A stretch of 64,000 nucleotides of DNA from Rhodoplanes sp. (GCF_013377085.1 NZ_JACAAX010000035.1:1-64000), one strand, 5' to 3'. Shown: positions 37,294-45,945, numbered from the stretch's first letter. Notes: a model not told the origin generated them from the sequence alone. Numbers and translations are program-made.

Positions 37294-37695
37294 ATGCCAC
37301 CGAGGCGCGAACCGATCGGGAGAGCCACTTTGTTGCGATTGCAGACCCTCGAGCATCGCCGCCTCGCGCTCGCGACGCAGCGCAAGTTTGCGTTGCGCAT
37401 GGCCATCGCAGTCGCCATGTGGTTCGCCCTCGCGGCCTTCGGCCTCGCGATCGGCATGGCCGGCTATGCGGGCTTCGAAGGCATGTCGCTCACGGACGCC
37501 TATGTGAACGCCGCCATGATCCTGTCCGGCATGGGGCCGATCGGCGAGCTCAAGACGACGGCGGGGAAGATCTTCGCCGGGTCCTACGCGATCTTCTCCG
37601 GGCTCATCATCGTCATCGCCTCGAGCTTCGTGCTCGCCCCGATCTTTCACCGCGTCCTGCACCGATTCCACGTCGAGCAGAGCAAGGATGAGTGA
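37294..37695 (+). CDS. Small membrane protein (133 residues), two spans
   Basis: Two hydrophobic segments: about 38-58 (MAIAVAMWFALAAFGLAIGMAG) and 88-112 (FAGSYAIFSGLIIVIASSFVLA). Between them lies an AYVNAAMILSGMGPIGELKTTAGKIF-like loop, which I quote only in part: AAMILSGMGPIG. The whole resembles the pore-and-helix layout of small two-TM ion-channel proteins, yet a selectivity filter is not recognisable. Homologues of this form are common in rhizobia. ATG at 37294 is preferred; earlier starts add Arg-rich sequence. Confidence 0.65.
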   Translation: MPPRREPIGRATLLRLQTLEHRRLALATQRKFALRMAIAVAMWFALAAFGLAIGMAGYAGFEGMSLTDAYVNAAMILSGMGPIGELKTTAGKIFAGSYAIFSGLIIVIASSFVLAPIFHRVLHRFHVEQSKDE

Positions 37696-37753
37696 TTTGG
37701 GATCCGGGTGATCAGCTCCGATCCACGACAACTGACGTCAGCGCCCGGGGCCG

Positions 37754-37868
37754 CCCCCCACCCCCGACCCCTCCCCACCGCTTCGCGGGGGGAGGGGAGC
37801 CGCAGCGCTTTCGTCTCCCCTCCCCCCGCGAGCGAAGCTCGTGGCGGGGAGGGGTCGGGGGTGGGGGG
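37754..37868. repeat. 115-bp C-rich/G-rich inverted repeat
   Basis: The left half (37754-37799) is a C-rich run with an internal CCGCTTCGCGG hairpin; the right half (37815-37868) is its near-complement with an internal GCGAGCGAAGCTCG hairpin and a terminal TCGGGGGTGGGGGG. The whole can fold into one long stem with side hairpins. It lies in the 378-base stretch 37696-38073 between two rightward genes. Such palindromes are a known intergenic family in rhizobial genomes. The rest of the stretch shows no gene. Confidence 0.8.
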
Positions 37869-38073
37869 CAGCAGCCGAACTGATCGGCCGGAGCGCGTAT
37901 GACCAAACGCCCGTGCGGCGGCGTTCCGCCCGTCTTGAAAGACGCACCGGCGAGGCGAACTCGCCGAACCGCGTCTTTGCCGAACCCCCGCTTTTCGGGT
38001 GGCCGCCGCACGATGCCAGCGGTAAGACCGCGCTCATGCGGTCCGTCGGCGTCGATCCGGTCAGGGAGCCACC

Positions 38074-38691
38074 ATGCATCTCACGCCAGAATTCCTGCTC
38101 ACCTCGCTGGTCGTGGTCGCCTCGCCCGGCACCGGCGTGCTCTACACGCTGGCGGCGGGCCTTTCGCGCGGGCGACGAGCCAGTGTCGCGGCGGCCTTCG
38201 GCTGCACGCTCGGCATCGTGCCGCACCTCGTCGCCGCGGTGCTCGGCCTCGCGGCGGTGCTGCACACCAGCGCGTTGCTGTTCCAGGCCGTGAAATTCGC
38301 CGGTGTCGCCTACTTGCTGGTGATGGCATGGCAGACGCTGCGCGAGCACGGTGCGCTCCGGGTCGAGACGAAGGCCGATCCGAGGCCCGCCCGCGAGGTG
38401 ATCACCACGGGCGTGCTGATCAATATTTTGAACCCGAAGCTGTCGCTGTTCTTCGTCGCCTTCCTGCCGCAGTTCATCGAGGCCGGCGAGGCGGCACCGC
38501 TCCTGCGCATGCTGGAACTCTCCGCCGTGTTCATGGCGATGACGTTCGCCGTGTTCGTCGTCTACGGCATCACGGCGGCGGCGGTGCGCACCCATGTGGT
38601 GTCGCGGCCCGCCGTGATGACCTGGCTTCGGCGCGTCTTCGCGGCGGCCTTCGTGGCGCTCGGCGCCAAGCTGGCACTGGCCGAACGCTGA
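38074..38691 (+). CDS. LysE/RhtB-family amino-acid exporter
   Basis: A 205-residue membrane protein with six hydrophobic segments. The N-terminal SPGTGVLYTLAAGLSRG motif matches the LysE SPGP region, with Thr in place of the usual Pro, and NILNPKLSLFFVAFLPQF is the typical second signature. Known role: export of amino acids or related compounds. An AGGGAG site precedes the ATG. Stop lies in a 15-base tandem repeat shared with the convergent gene. Confidence 0.88.
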   Translation: MHLTPEFLLTSLVVVASPGTGVLYTLAAGLSRGRRASVAAAFGCTLGIVPHLVAAVLGLAAVLHTSALLFQAVKFAGVAYLLVMAWQTLREHGALRVETKADPRPAREVITTGVLINILNPKLSLFFVAFLPQFIEAGEAAPLLRMLELSAVFMAMTFAVFVVYGITAAAVRTHVVSRPAVMTWLRRVFAAAFVALGAKLALAER

Positions 38692-38724
38692 TTTGCCGAA
38701 CGCCGACTCGCCGAGCGCCGATCA
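38680..38724. repeat. Three imperfect 15-base tandem copies at a convergent gene end
   Basis: Units GCCGAACGCTGATTT, GCCGAACGCCGACTC and GCCGAGCGCCGATCA follow each other from 38680. They cover the last codons and stop of the LysE-type gene and the stop of the convergent hypothetical gene. It may be a simple tandem duplication of the gene end. Confidence 0.7.
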
Positions 38725-39153
38725 GCGCAGCGCGAGCTTGCCGTATTCGCCGGCGGCGCGGGCCAGCATGGTTTCGCACTGCGCCGGACCGACGCTGTCG
38801 ATGGTGCCGAGGTTTTCGCCCGACTCGCCGTGCCGGAACAGCCAGACGTCGCGGCCGTCGCGGACATTGATCGAGTGGCGAATGCCGTGCGGGGCGCCGC
38901 CGGCCGGCTCGCCGCCGAGCGGCACCAGCCAGAAGTCCACATGGGCGTGGTTGGTCGAGTGCGGGTCGAGATTGGTGTCGACCCGGAACGTCACATGCGC
39001 CTGCGCGAGATCCGCATTGGCATTCTCGATCGCCGGCAGCAGCACCGTGCGGGCCCATTCGGTGCCGGCCTCGAACCCCGAGACCACACGGGCCGCCTGA
39101 CCCTGATCCTGCTGGTTCCGTCCGGCGAGAAACGCGTCTTGGATACGGCCCAT
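38722..39153 (-). CDS. Hypothetical protein (143 residues)
   Basis: Soluble protein without a recognised family. It opens GRIQDAFLAGRNQQDQGQ, has a beta-rich middle (VTFRVDTNLDPHSTNHAHVDFWLVP, quoted in part: DTNLDPHSTNHAHVDF) with several His and Asp residues, and a SINVRDGRDVWLFRHG segment. The His/Asp cluster could bind a metal, but this is a guess. No signal peptide. Convergent with the LysE-type gene. Confidence 0.6.
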   Translation of the reverse strand: MGRIQDAFLAGRNQQDQGQAARVVSGFEAGTEWARTVLLPAIENANADLAQAHVTFRVDTNLDPHSTNHAHVDFWLVPLGGEPAGGAPHGIRHSINVRDGRDVWLFRHGESGENLGTIDSVGPAQCETMLARAAGEYGKLALR

Positions 39154-39307
39154 GGCTCACCTCCTGTCGACGCCGGCGCCGGGCCCCTGCCCGATCGCCT
39201 CCGGGCGGACCGCGAGCGCCGATCCGCCCAATGACAACCCGCTCCCCCGGCGACGGTTCGCCCGAGCGGGCACAACCCGAGGTAACAAGGTGCGCCCTCG
39301 TCGACCC

Positions 39308-40012
39308 TCAGTCCAGCTCCGTGAGCAGCGGCTCGCGCCCGGTCCGCTGGTGCCAGCCGTCGAACCAGACGAGATCGCGCAGCGGCAGCCGGGGGAGCCA
39401 GCCGGCCGTCTCCAGCTCGGGCTTGGCGAAGAAATGCGACACCCGCCCGATGCACAAATAGGCGATCGGCTGGATCCGCGGCGGGATGCCGAGGGCGGCG
39501 CGCAGATCGTCGTAGCGCACGATGCTGACCCAGCCGACGCCGAGATTTTCGGCCCGCGCCGCCAGCCACAGGGTCTGCACGGCGCAGACGACGCTGTAGA
39601 GGTCCATCTCCGGCTGGTGGGTGCGGCCGATGACGACCGGGCCGGTGCGATCGCGGTCGCAGGTCACGCACAGGCCGATCGGCGCCTCCAGGACGCCTTC
39701 GAGCTTGAGTCGCCGATAGGTCGCGGCGCGGCCGTCGTCGAACATCCCGGCCGCCTCGGTGTGCGCGTCCGAGAAGGCCGCGTGGACGCGGCGCTTGGCC
39801 TCGGGATCGCGCACCACGATGAAGTCCCAGGGCTGCATGAAGCCGACCGAGGGCGCCTGGTGGGCGGCGGCGAGCAGCCGCGCCAAAACCTCGTCCGGGA
39901 TCGGATCGGGCAGGAACTGGCCGCGCACGTCGCGGCGGGTGGCGATGCAGCGATAGACGGCGTCGCGCTCCTCCTCGGAGAAGTCGGCATTGTGCTGCAC
40001 GGTTGCGTCCAT
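39308..40012 (-). CDS. bluB: 5,6-dimethylbenzimidazole synthase BluB
   Basis: A 234-residue nitroreductase-fold protein with the BluB pattern: RRDVRGQFLPDPIP, then AAHQAPSVGFMQPWDF, a RTHQPEMDLYSVVCA stretch and GVGWVSI. Known reaction: O2-dependent breakdown of reduced FMN to 5,6-dimethylbenzimidazole, the lower ligand of vitamin B12. It stands without other cobalamin genes, and no cobalamin riboswitch was recognised in the 239 bases upstream (40013-40251). Confidence 0.88.
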   Translation of the reverse strand: MDATVQHNADFSEEERDAVYRCIATRRDVRGQFLPDPIPDEVLARLLAAAHQAPSVGFMQPWDFIVVRDPEAKRRVHAAFSDAHTEAAGMFDDGRAATYRRLKLEGVLEAPIGLCVTCDRDRTGPVVIGRTHQPEMDLYSVVCAVQTLWLAARAENLGVGWVSIVRYDDLRAALGIPPRIQPIAYLCIGRVSHFFAKPELETAGWLPRLPLRDLVWFDGWHQRTGREPLLTELD

Positions 40013-40251
40013 GAGGTCCTCGTCGTCTCGGGCACGGCCGGCGCCGCCGGCGACCCGCGGTCGGCCATCATAGCGCGATTTGCGGCATGCCGTGGACCGG
40101 CGGCGCCGCTCCGGCCTGCCCGCGGAACAACCGCGCGCTGCTCGGGTGAGGGGTCGGCCCGCCGGCGGCGCGCAGCCTCGGGGCGCGCAACCGCGGGGGG
40201 CACTCGGCGGACCGACCCGCTCACCCGAACCGGGCGGCCGGACCGGCCGAC

Positions 40252-40656
40252 CTAGTCGTGCGACAGCACCGCCAGCGGGGTCGGATAGGGCTCGACCCGG
40301 ATCGACTCGTGGGCGAGCAGTCCGACCTTCTGGCGCGGGGCCTGCTCCAGCTCGCCGGTTGCCGACTTGCGCACGGCGTATTGCCAGGCGGTGAGCTCGC
40401 CGCGGGTCTTGAGGGCGCGGGCGACCGCGCCGGCGTCGCGGCCGCCGAGCGCATCGAGCTCGGCCTCGGAAAGGCCGATGACGATCTCGTCGCGAGCCGA
40501 GACGATCTTGAACAGCATGGTCATGGCGGTATTGCTCCGCGGGGCTTGCGCAAGGAGGCGGGTCTGGGGGTCGAGGGCGCTCTGGGCGAAGGCCGGGCCG
40601 GCCGCCGCGAAGAGCAGCGTGCCGGCGACGAGGTGCCGGCGTGCAATGTCAGGCAT
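40252..40656 (-). CDS. Exported small hypothetical protein (134 residues)
   Basis: N-terminal signal peptide (ARRHLVAGTLLFAAAGPAFA, cut near residue 24), then a mature protein of about 110 residues with MLFKIVSARDEIVIGLSEAE and a TAWQYAVRK segment. No named family; proteins of this form recur in rhizobia. The ATG at 40656 has GGAGGGG eight bases upstream. The longer upstream frame is Arg/Cys-rich and not convincing. Confidence 0.65.
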   Translation of the reverse strand: MPDIARRHLVAGTLLFAAAGPAFAQSALDPQTRLLAQAPRSNTAMTMLFKIVSARDEIVIGLSEAELDALGGRDAGAVARALKTRGELTAWQYAVRKSATGELEQAPRQKVGLLAHESIRVEPYPTPLAVLSHD

Positions 40657-40777
40657 CGGAAGGTCCCCTCCGGAATCGCCGCGGCGGCAGGCGCCGACCG
40701 TCGATGCGACGCGAGCGCCGCGGCAATGAGAACGCTGAATAGTCCCTGCCCTTTGTCGCGGCGGAGCGCCCGGAGGT

Positions 40778-41143
40778 TCAGAGCCGGTCGACGAGGTCGG
40801 GGCTCTGCACGGTGCCGTCCGGCGACGTGGTGAGCGGCACGACGGAGCGCACCGCGGCGAGCGGCAGCGGTGCATAGAGATGCGGGAACAGCGCGCCGCC
40901 GCGCGATGGCTCGAAGCGCAGCGCGTCGCCGAGCGCAGCGGCCACCACCGCGACGAGCAGCAGGTCGCGCTGGCCGAAAAAGTGCTTCGCGGCCGTCTCG
41001 GCGACCTGCGCGGCGGTGGAGAAATGGATGAAGCCGTCGGCGAGGTCGACGGGGGCGCCCGTGAAGGTGCCGGCCCGCTCCGCCTCGCGCCACAGCGCCG
41101 CCGGGCAGATCTTGTAGACGAGCTCTTCGCGCGCAGCAGTCAT
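40778..41143 (-). CDS. DUF952 family protein
   Basis: A 121-residue protein with the DUF952 pattern: VYKICPAALWREAERAG, then DLADGFIHFSTAAQVAET, and LRFEPSRGGALFPHLYAPLP. DUF952 resembles a ADP-ribosyl-transferase-like fold, but its activity is unknown. Start at 41143 with GGAGA six bases upstream; the frame runs on to 41566 only because it is antisense to tRNA-Phe and leader sequence. Confidence 0.88.
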   Translation of the reverse strand: MTAAREELVYKICPAALWREAERAGTFTGAPVDLADGFIHFSTAAQVAETAAKHFFGQRDLLLVAVVAAALGDALRFEPSRGGALFPHLYAPLPLAAVRSVVPLTTSPDGTVQSPDLVDRL

Positions 41144-41482
41144 GCGGGTCTCCGTTCGACAGGCTGACGCCCTCATACGCGCCCGCGCCGCCGCGCTCCA
41201 GCCCGGCCGCGTCCACACCTTGCTCGAAAAAGACCGGCGGCCCGGCGAACCGCCGGCGAACCGGTGCGGCCCCGCGGCCCGCCGGGACACCACCGGAAAG
41301 TCCTTCCGCATCGGCCATTTAGTCCGGCTTTGCAGCGGCTTCGCGGCCCGGAGCGCCGGTCCGTCGGCTGGGCCGAGCCGGGGCGGTGACGGGGCCGTGA
41401 CGGCTTCTGGACAACCGTCCGGAACGCCTCTATAACCGCCCCCGCTCGCCGATGCCCCTGGGCATCGCGCTTCTGCGGGCAC
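41144..41482. other. 339-base stretch without a gene, holding the tRNA-Phe promoter
   Basis: No coding signal that I trust on either strand. The right part holds a good promoter for tRNA-Phe at 41408-41436. The left part must contain the promoter of the leftward DUF952 gene. Confidence 0.5.
41408..41436 (+). promoter_or_regulatory. Sigma-70-type promoter of tRNA-Phe
   Basis: TGGACA at 41408-41413 and TATAAC at 41431-41436 are separated by exactly 17 bases, close to consensus spacing. The predicted start lies about 40 bases before the tRNA. Motif-based only. Confidence 0.55.
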
Positions 41483-41558
41483 GCCCAGGTAGCTCAGTTG
41501 GTAGAGCACGTGACTGAAAATCACGGTGTCGGTGGTTCGATTCCGCCCCTGGGCACCA
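41483..41558 (+). tRNA. tRNA-Phe (GAA anticodon)
   Basis: A 76-base cloverleaf with encoded CCA. The acceptor stem GCCCAGG pairs with CCTGGGC, the D-stem is GCTC/GAGC, and the anticodon stem CGTGA/TCACG holds the loop CTGAAAA with anticodon GAA at 41516-41518. The T-arm is GGTGG/CCGCC around TTCGATT (one G-T pair). Discriminator is A. It lies just outside the catabolic cluster that starts at 41624. Confidence 0.97.
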
Positions 41559-41623
41559 TTCTTCATTTTGGCCTTCGGTCGCCCCGATAGTCCACCCGGC
41601 CGCGTGAGCCACCTTGTGCCGCC

Positions 41624-42376
41624 CTACGCTTGCGCGGCGGCCTCCGTGCCCCCGCGCTCGCCGCCTTGCAGGCTGCGCTCCAGCGCCGCGCGGGCGGAGG
41701 CGATGTGGCGGCGCATCAGGATCTCGGCCAGCTCGCCGTCGCGTTCGGCGATCGCATCGACGACGCGCTCGTGCTCCGCGAGGGCCTGGCGGGCGCGGCC
41801 CGGCACCACCCGGTGCTGCCGGCGGTAGAGCCGGAACAGCGTGTAGAACTCGTTGCACAGAAGGCCGAACAGCGTCTCGTTCTGGGCGATCCGGGCGATC
41901 AGGACGTGATAGTCGGTGTTGGCCGCCGCCTGCCAGCGCAGGCTGGTGTCGGGATCGGCGAGGGCGCGGCGCTGCATCTTCAGCACGGCGCGCAGCGCCG
42001 CGATGTCGGCCGGCGTCGCCCGCAGGGCCGCCTCACGGGCCGCCAGCCCTTCGAGCACCTCGCGAATGCGGAAGAGCTCGATCGCGAAGGTGCGCGACGG
42101 GACGATCACCCGCACGCCCTGGCGAGGCGAGCGGGTGACGAGCTTGCGCTCCTCGAGCTGCCGGATCGCCTCGCGCAGCGGTCCGCGGCTGACCCCGAAG
42201 CGGGCCGCCAGCCGCGGCTCGCTCAGCTTGCTGCCGGGCGGAAACTCGCCCTGGACGATCGCCTCGCTCAGCCGCGCGAACAGCGACTCGGAGAGCGACC
42301 GCTCGTCCTCACCGTCCGGCGGCGCGGCAACGGTGCCGAGAGCGACGGCGGCGGCGGATCGGTGCGGCGAGGTCAT
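41624..42376 (-). CDS. GntR-family regulator, FCD (FadR) subgroup
   Basis: A 250-residue repressor-type protein. Winged helix at about 28-95 (SEAIVQGEFPPGSKLSEPRL, then FGVSRGPLREAIRQLEE), FCD all-helical effector domain at about 100-235 with the usual Asp/His metal site candidates. FCD regulators sense organic acids and control neighbouring catabolic genes. It follows the PrpD-family gene by 37 bases, so it is probably co-transcribed with it. Two FadR-type palindromes at 45697-45712 and 45762-45773 are its likely operators (inferred). Confidence 0.9.
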   Translation of the reverse strand: MTSPHRSAAAVALGTVAAPPDGEDERSLSESLFARLSEAIVQGEFPPGSKLSEPRLAARFGVSRGPLREAIRQLEERKLVTRSPRQGVRVIVPSRTFAIELFRIREVLEGLAAREAALRATPADIAALRAVLKMQRRALADPDTSLRWQAAANTDYHVLIARIAQNETLFGLLCNEFYTLFRLYRRQHRVVPGRARQALAEHERVVDAIAERDGELAEILMRRHIASARAALERSLQGGERGGTEAAAQA

Positions 42377-42413
42377 GACGGCGAGTCCTGCTCCGAGCAG
42401 ACTGATCGACCGA

Positions 42414-43937
42414 TCACCCCAGACCGCGATCGAAGATGCCCGCCCCGGTCGGCCGGGACGGCGTGACGGTGCCGGCCGGCAGCGCCGGCACGAGGCCGTC
42501 GAGCGCGCCGGCAGGACGGCCGGCGAATCCTCTCGCGGCGTCGAGGAACGCCTGCCGCTCGGCCGCGCCGAGCATCTCGCGGGTCAGCGTCTCGAACTTG
42601 CCGACATAGTCGGGCCAGGTCCACGGATGGGCGCCGTTCGGATGCGCGTCGGCGACCGCCCGCTCGCCCGACACGACACGACCGTCGTCGAGCGTGATGG
42701 TGAGCTTGCCGCCGAAGGCGCGCTTGGCCGGATCGGCCTCGTGGTAGCGCGCCGTCCACGCCTTGTCCTCGACGGTCCTGATCTTGTGCCACAACGCCAC
42801 GGTCGACGGACGGTGGGCGCGCTCCGGCGTGTAGGAGCTCTCGTGGTGCCAGCCGCGGTCCTCGAGCGCCACCGCGAGGATGTACATGATCGAGTGATCG
42901 AGCGTCTCGCGGCTGGCGTCCGGATCGCTCTTCTGTGGATCGTTGGCGCCCGTCCCGATGACGTGATGGGTGTGATGGCTGGTCTCGAGCAGGATGTCCT
43001 CGACGCGGGAGAAGTCGCCGATCTGTCCGGCGAGGTCGCTGGCGAGATCGATCAGCGCCTGCGCCTGGTACTCGGCCGAATGCGCCTTGGTGTAGGTCTC
43101 GAGGATGCCGCGCGGGCTCTCTCCGTCGGCGGGGAGCCAGACGTCGTAGCGGCTGTCCGGACCGCCCAGCATCCAGGCGATCACCGACTCCTCACCCTCG
43201 TAGATCGGCGACGGCGCGCCCTCGCCCCGCATGGCGCGGTCGATGCACTCGATGGCGAGCTTGCCCGAGAAGCCCGGCACATAGGCCTTCCACGAGCTGA
43301 TCTCGCCCTTGCGCGACTGCCGCGTCGAGAACGACAGATGCACGGCCTGGTTCACGGCCTGGTAGATCACCGGCGCCGGCAGGCCGAGCAGCGCACCGAT
43401 GCCGGCCGTGGTCGCCGGGCAGAGATGGGCGACGTGGTCCTTCTTGTACTGGTGCAGCGAGATCGCCTTCACCAGCGCGACCTGGACCTCGTAGGAGACC
43501 GCGATGCCGCGGGCGAGCGCGGCGCCGTCGCACCCCATCTGCTGCGCCACCGCGACCAGCGGCGCGATGGCATCGCCCGGATGCGCGTAATCGGCCGCCA
43601 GGAAGGTGTCGTGGAAGTCGAGCTCGCGCACTGCCGTCGCGTTGGCCCAGGCCGCCCATTCGGCATCGACGCGGATCGCGGCAGCGAGCCCATACAGGGT
43701 CGCGCCGCCTTGGCGCGGATGCGCCAGCGCCATGGCGCGGGCCGCCGCCACCGGCGCGCGATTGATCGCCGCCAGCGCGACGCTGGCATTGTCGACGATC
43801 CGGCACGCGATCATGTCGGTCACGTCTGCGTCGAGCGGCCCGCAATGCGCCGCGAAGCTCGCGATGTGCCAAGCGAGCTGCTGCTCGCGCGGCAGCCGCG
43901 CGGCGGAGGGGTGAACCCGAACGGTGTGGCGTCTCAT
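42414..43937 (-). CDS. MmgE/PrpD-family protein (2-methylcitrate dehydratase-like)
   Basis: A 507-residue soluble protein with the MmgE/PrpD two-domain layout: all-helical domain first (HTFLAADYAHPGD-like segment: DTFLAADYAHPGDAIAPL), then the smaller alpha/beta domain from about 300. Known members dehydrate 2-methylcitrate, decarboxylate cis-aconitate, or act on related tricarboxylates. In this operon with a CitMHS transporter, a citrate-like substrate is likely, but propionate-pathway genes (PrpB, PrpC) are absent. Start at the ATG at 43937 rather than the upstream one. Confidence 0.82.
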   Translation of the reverse strand: MRRHTVRVHPSAARLPREQQLAWHIASFAAHCGPLDADVTDMIACRIVDNASVALAAINRAPVAAARAMALAHPRQGGATLYGLAAAIRVDAEWAAWANATAVRELDFHDTFLAADYAHPGDAIAPLVAVAQQMGCDGAALARGIAVSYEVQVALVKAISLHQYKKDHVAHLCPATTAGIGALLGLPAPVIYQAVNQAVHLSFSTRQSRKGEISSWKAYVPGFSGKLAIECIDRAMRGEGAPSPIYEGEESVIAWMLGGPDSRYDVWLPADGESPRGILETYTKAHSAEYQAQALIDLASDLAGQIGDFSRVEDILLETSHHTHHVIGTGANDPQKSDPDASRETLDHSIMYILAVALEDRGWHHESSYTPERAHRPSTVALWHKIRTVEDKAWTARYHEADPAKRAFGGKLTITLDDGRVVSGERAVADAHPNGAHPWTWPDYVGKFETLTREMLGAAERQAFLDAARGFAGRPAGALDGLVPALPAGTVTPSRPTGAGIFDRGLG

Positions 43938-44054
43938 GACGAACGTCCTGCTTTCCTTACTGTCTCGCGAGTCGAGCACGCGGCCCGGTCCGGCGCGGAG
44001 AGACACGCGGGACCGGCCGGCATGGGTTAGGCGATCGCAGCGGGGCTGTCGACC

Positions 44055-45362
44055 TCACAGACGGATGTTGCCGAGAGCGACCGCGGTCGCCAGCCAGATC
44101 AGCGAGACGCCGATCGCCGGCAGCAGCGCGAACTTCTGCAGGTCGCCGAACTCGACCTTGTTGAGGCCGACCAGCAGATAGGTCGACGGCACCAGCGGGC
44201 TGAGCAGATGGGCGCCCTGCCCGATCAGGGCGGCGCGCCCCATCTCGGCGGCGTCGATGCCGTAGGCGGCGGCCGCCTTCACCAGCACGGGCAGGACGCC
44301 GAAATAGAACGCGTCGTTGGTCATGAAGAAGGTGCCGGGCAGGCTGATCAGCGCCGTGATGAGGGCGAGGTGCGGGCCCATCGACTCCGGCACGCCGGCC
44401 AGGATCATCTTGGCCATCGCGTCGACCATCTTGGTGTCGGCGAGAATGCCCATGAAGATGCCGGCCGCGAACACCATGGTGACCACCGGCGTGGCGTTGG
44501 CGCCGTTGGCGGCGATGCGCGCCTGCTGATCCTTGTTCTTGTAGTTGATCATCAGCGCGAGCGCCGTGCCGATGATGAACAGGATCGCCAGCGGCAGGAC
44601 CTCGCCGATCAGGCAGACCATCAGCAGAACGACGAGCGCCGCATTGAACCAGAACCGCTCCGGACGCTTCAGCTTGGCGGCCTCCGGGTCGTCGTCGGCC
44701 GCGACGGCGGCGCCCTCGTGCTTGATGTCGAGGACGCCGAGCCGCGCCCGCTCCTGAAGGCCCCAGCGATAGCCCATGTAGCAGACGAACAGCGTGCCGA
44801 GCACCATGCCCGGGATCATCGGAACGAAGACCTGCGACGACTCGACGTTCAGCGAGGCGAGCACGCGCCCGGTCGGTCCGCCCCAGGGGATGATGTTCAT
44901 CACGCTGTTTTCAAGCACCGCGATGGCCGGCAGAATGATCGGCCTCAGGCCGACCCGCCGGTGCACGGCCAGCATCGCCGAGCAGGTCACCAGGTAGGTG
45001 GTCGAGCCGTCGCCGTCGAGCGAGATGACGGCGGCCAGCACGGCCGTGCCGACGCACACCCGCACCGGATCGCCGCGCACCGACTCGAGGATCCGCTTGA
45101 TGATCGGATCGAACAGGCCGGCGTCGATCATCACGCCGAAGAACAGGATGGCGAAGAAGATCATGATGCCGGTCGGCGCCACCCGCCTGACGCCGTCGAA
45201 CATCATCTTGCCGAGCCCGGCGTCGTAGAAGCCGAGGCAGAGCGCGAACACGATCGGAATCAGGATCAGCGCGTTCATGGCTGTCATGCGCTTCGACATG
45301 ATCAGGTACATGAACAGGATGATCATTGCGAAGCCGGCCACGCCCAATGTGGTGCTCGTCAT
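44055..45362 (-). CDS. CitMHS-family citrate/organic acid transporter
   Basis: A 435-residue membrane protein with about twelve hydrophobic segments. It opens with the CitMHS-like FAMIILFMYLIMSKRMTAMN and has SLDGDGSTTYLVTCSAML in its first half and the related TNDAFYFGVLPVL loop in its second half. CitMHS members import citrate as a metal complex with protons. The ATG at 45362 has an AGGAG site. First gene of the leftward catabolic operon. Confidence 0.87.
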   Translation of the reverse strand: MTSTTLGVAGFAMIILFMYLIMSKRMTAMNALILIPIVFALCLGFYDAGLGKMMFDGVRRVAPTGIMIFFAILFFGVMIDAGLFDPIIKRILESVRGDPVRVCVGTAVLAAVISLDGDGSTTYLVTCSAMLAVHRRVGLRPIILPAIAVLENSVMNIIPWGGPTGRVLASLNVESSQVFVPMIPGMVLGTLFVCYMGYRWGLQERARLGVLDIKHEGAAVAADDDPEAAKLKRPERFWFNAALVVLLMVCLIGEVLPLAILFIIGTALALMINYKNKDQQARIAANGANATPVVTMVFAAGIFMGILADTKMVDAMAKMILAGVPESMGPHLALITALISLPGTFFMTNDAFYFGVLPVLVKAAAAYGIDAAEMGRAALIGQGAHLLSPLVPSTYLLVGLNKVEFGDLQKFALLPAIGVSLIWLATAVALGNIRL

Positions 45363-45696
45363 GATGAACTCCTGATGGTCGGAAGGACGGATCGCCGACC
45401 GCGCGCCACGGGCGCGGGTGCGGATCGGCAAGGGTGGGGATCGTGTGCGGTGCGGCTCGAGGGGGAGGAGTCACGGGAGGACTCGGTGCGTCCTTGCCGG
45501 CGCTAGGGCGGCCCGGCCGCAGTGGGTCGATCGGCGCCGCGACGTCCTCTGTCGCGGGTGGCGGCTCCAGGAGCGAGAGGTCCGAGCGCCTTCGTCACAG
45601 TCATTCCCGTCTCTCCGAGCGTCTGCAGCACGAATGTGGACATATGCACAGCACACATCCTTCCGGGCCGCAGCGTGCGACCCGGTCCGGGCGAGC

Positions 45697-45712
45697 GATT
45701 TGTCGACAAATC
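45697..45712. promoter_or_regulatory. Perfect 16-bp palindrome, probable GntR/FCD operator
   Basis: GATTTGTCGACAAATC is a perfect inverted repeat. Its core TTGTCGACAA fits the FadR-subgroup operator form TnGT-N(x)-ACnA. It overlaps a possible -35 element for the amidohydrolase gene. A second, imperfect copy lies about 63 bases (six helical turns) further right. Confidence 0.65.
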
Positions 45713-45761
45713 TGGCGTAAGACTAAAGTAGGACGGGCGGACGCTAGTAGAGGCCGGCAGG

Positions 45762-45773
45762 TTTGTCGACAGA
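45762..45773. promoter_or_regulatory. Second TGTCGACA site, imperfect palindrome
   Basis: TTTGTCGACAGA shares the TGTCGACA centre (45764-45771) with the perfect palindrome at 45697. The spacing of centres is 63 bases, which would put the two sites on the same face of the DNA. Confidence 0.5.
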
Positions 45774-45945
45774 ATTTCGGGCGACGACGGCGCCGGCCCG
45801 GCCAGCGAAAGCCGACCATGCGCTTTTGGCGGGGCTAGTCTGCTCGGGATTGTCCGTAATTGAGAACACGTTGCTCCCTGGCCTAATGTCCGCACTTGTC
45901 GAGTCCGCCTCCCGCGATCGGCACCACTTGGCCCGTACCCCCGTC

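Larger units (their letters stand above)
45363..45945. promoter_or_regulatory. 583-base divergent control region of the catabolic cluster
   Basis: No gene supported. It separates the leftward transporter operon from the rightward amidohydrolase operon and contains two TGTCGACA-centred palindromes described separately. A possible promoter for the amidohydrolase has TTGTCG at 45700-45705, inside the first palindrome, and TAAAGT at 45724-45729 (18-base spacer). Confidence 0.6.

Noticed and set aside
40013-40251. Cobalamin riboswitch upstream of bluB
   Set aside because: No B12-box-like conserved core was found by eye in this stretch; the sequence is only GC-rich with simple hairpins.
41144-41566. 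Upstream extension of the DUF952 frame
   Set aside because: It is the antisense reading of tRNA-Phe and its leader; such translations (GRNRTTDTVIF-like) are well-known artefacts.
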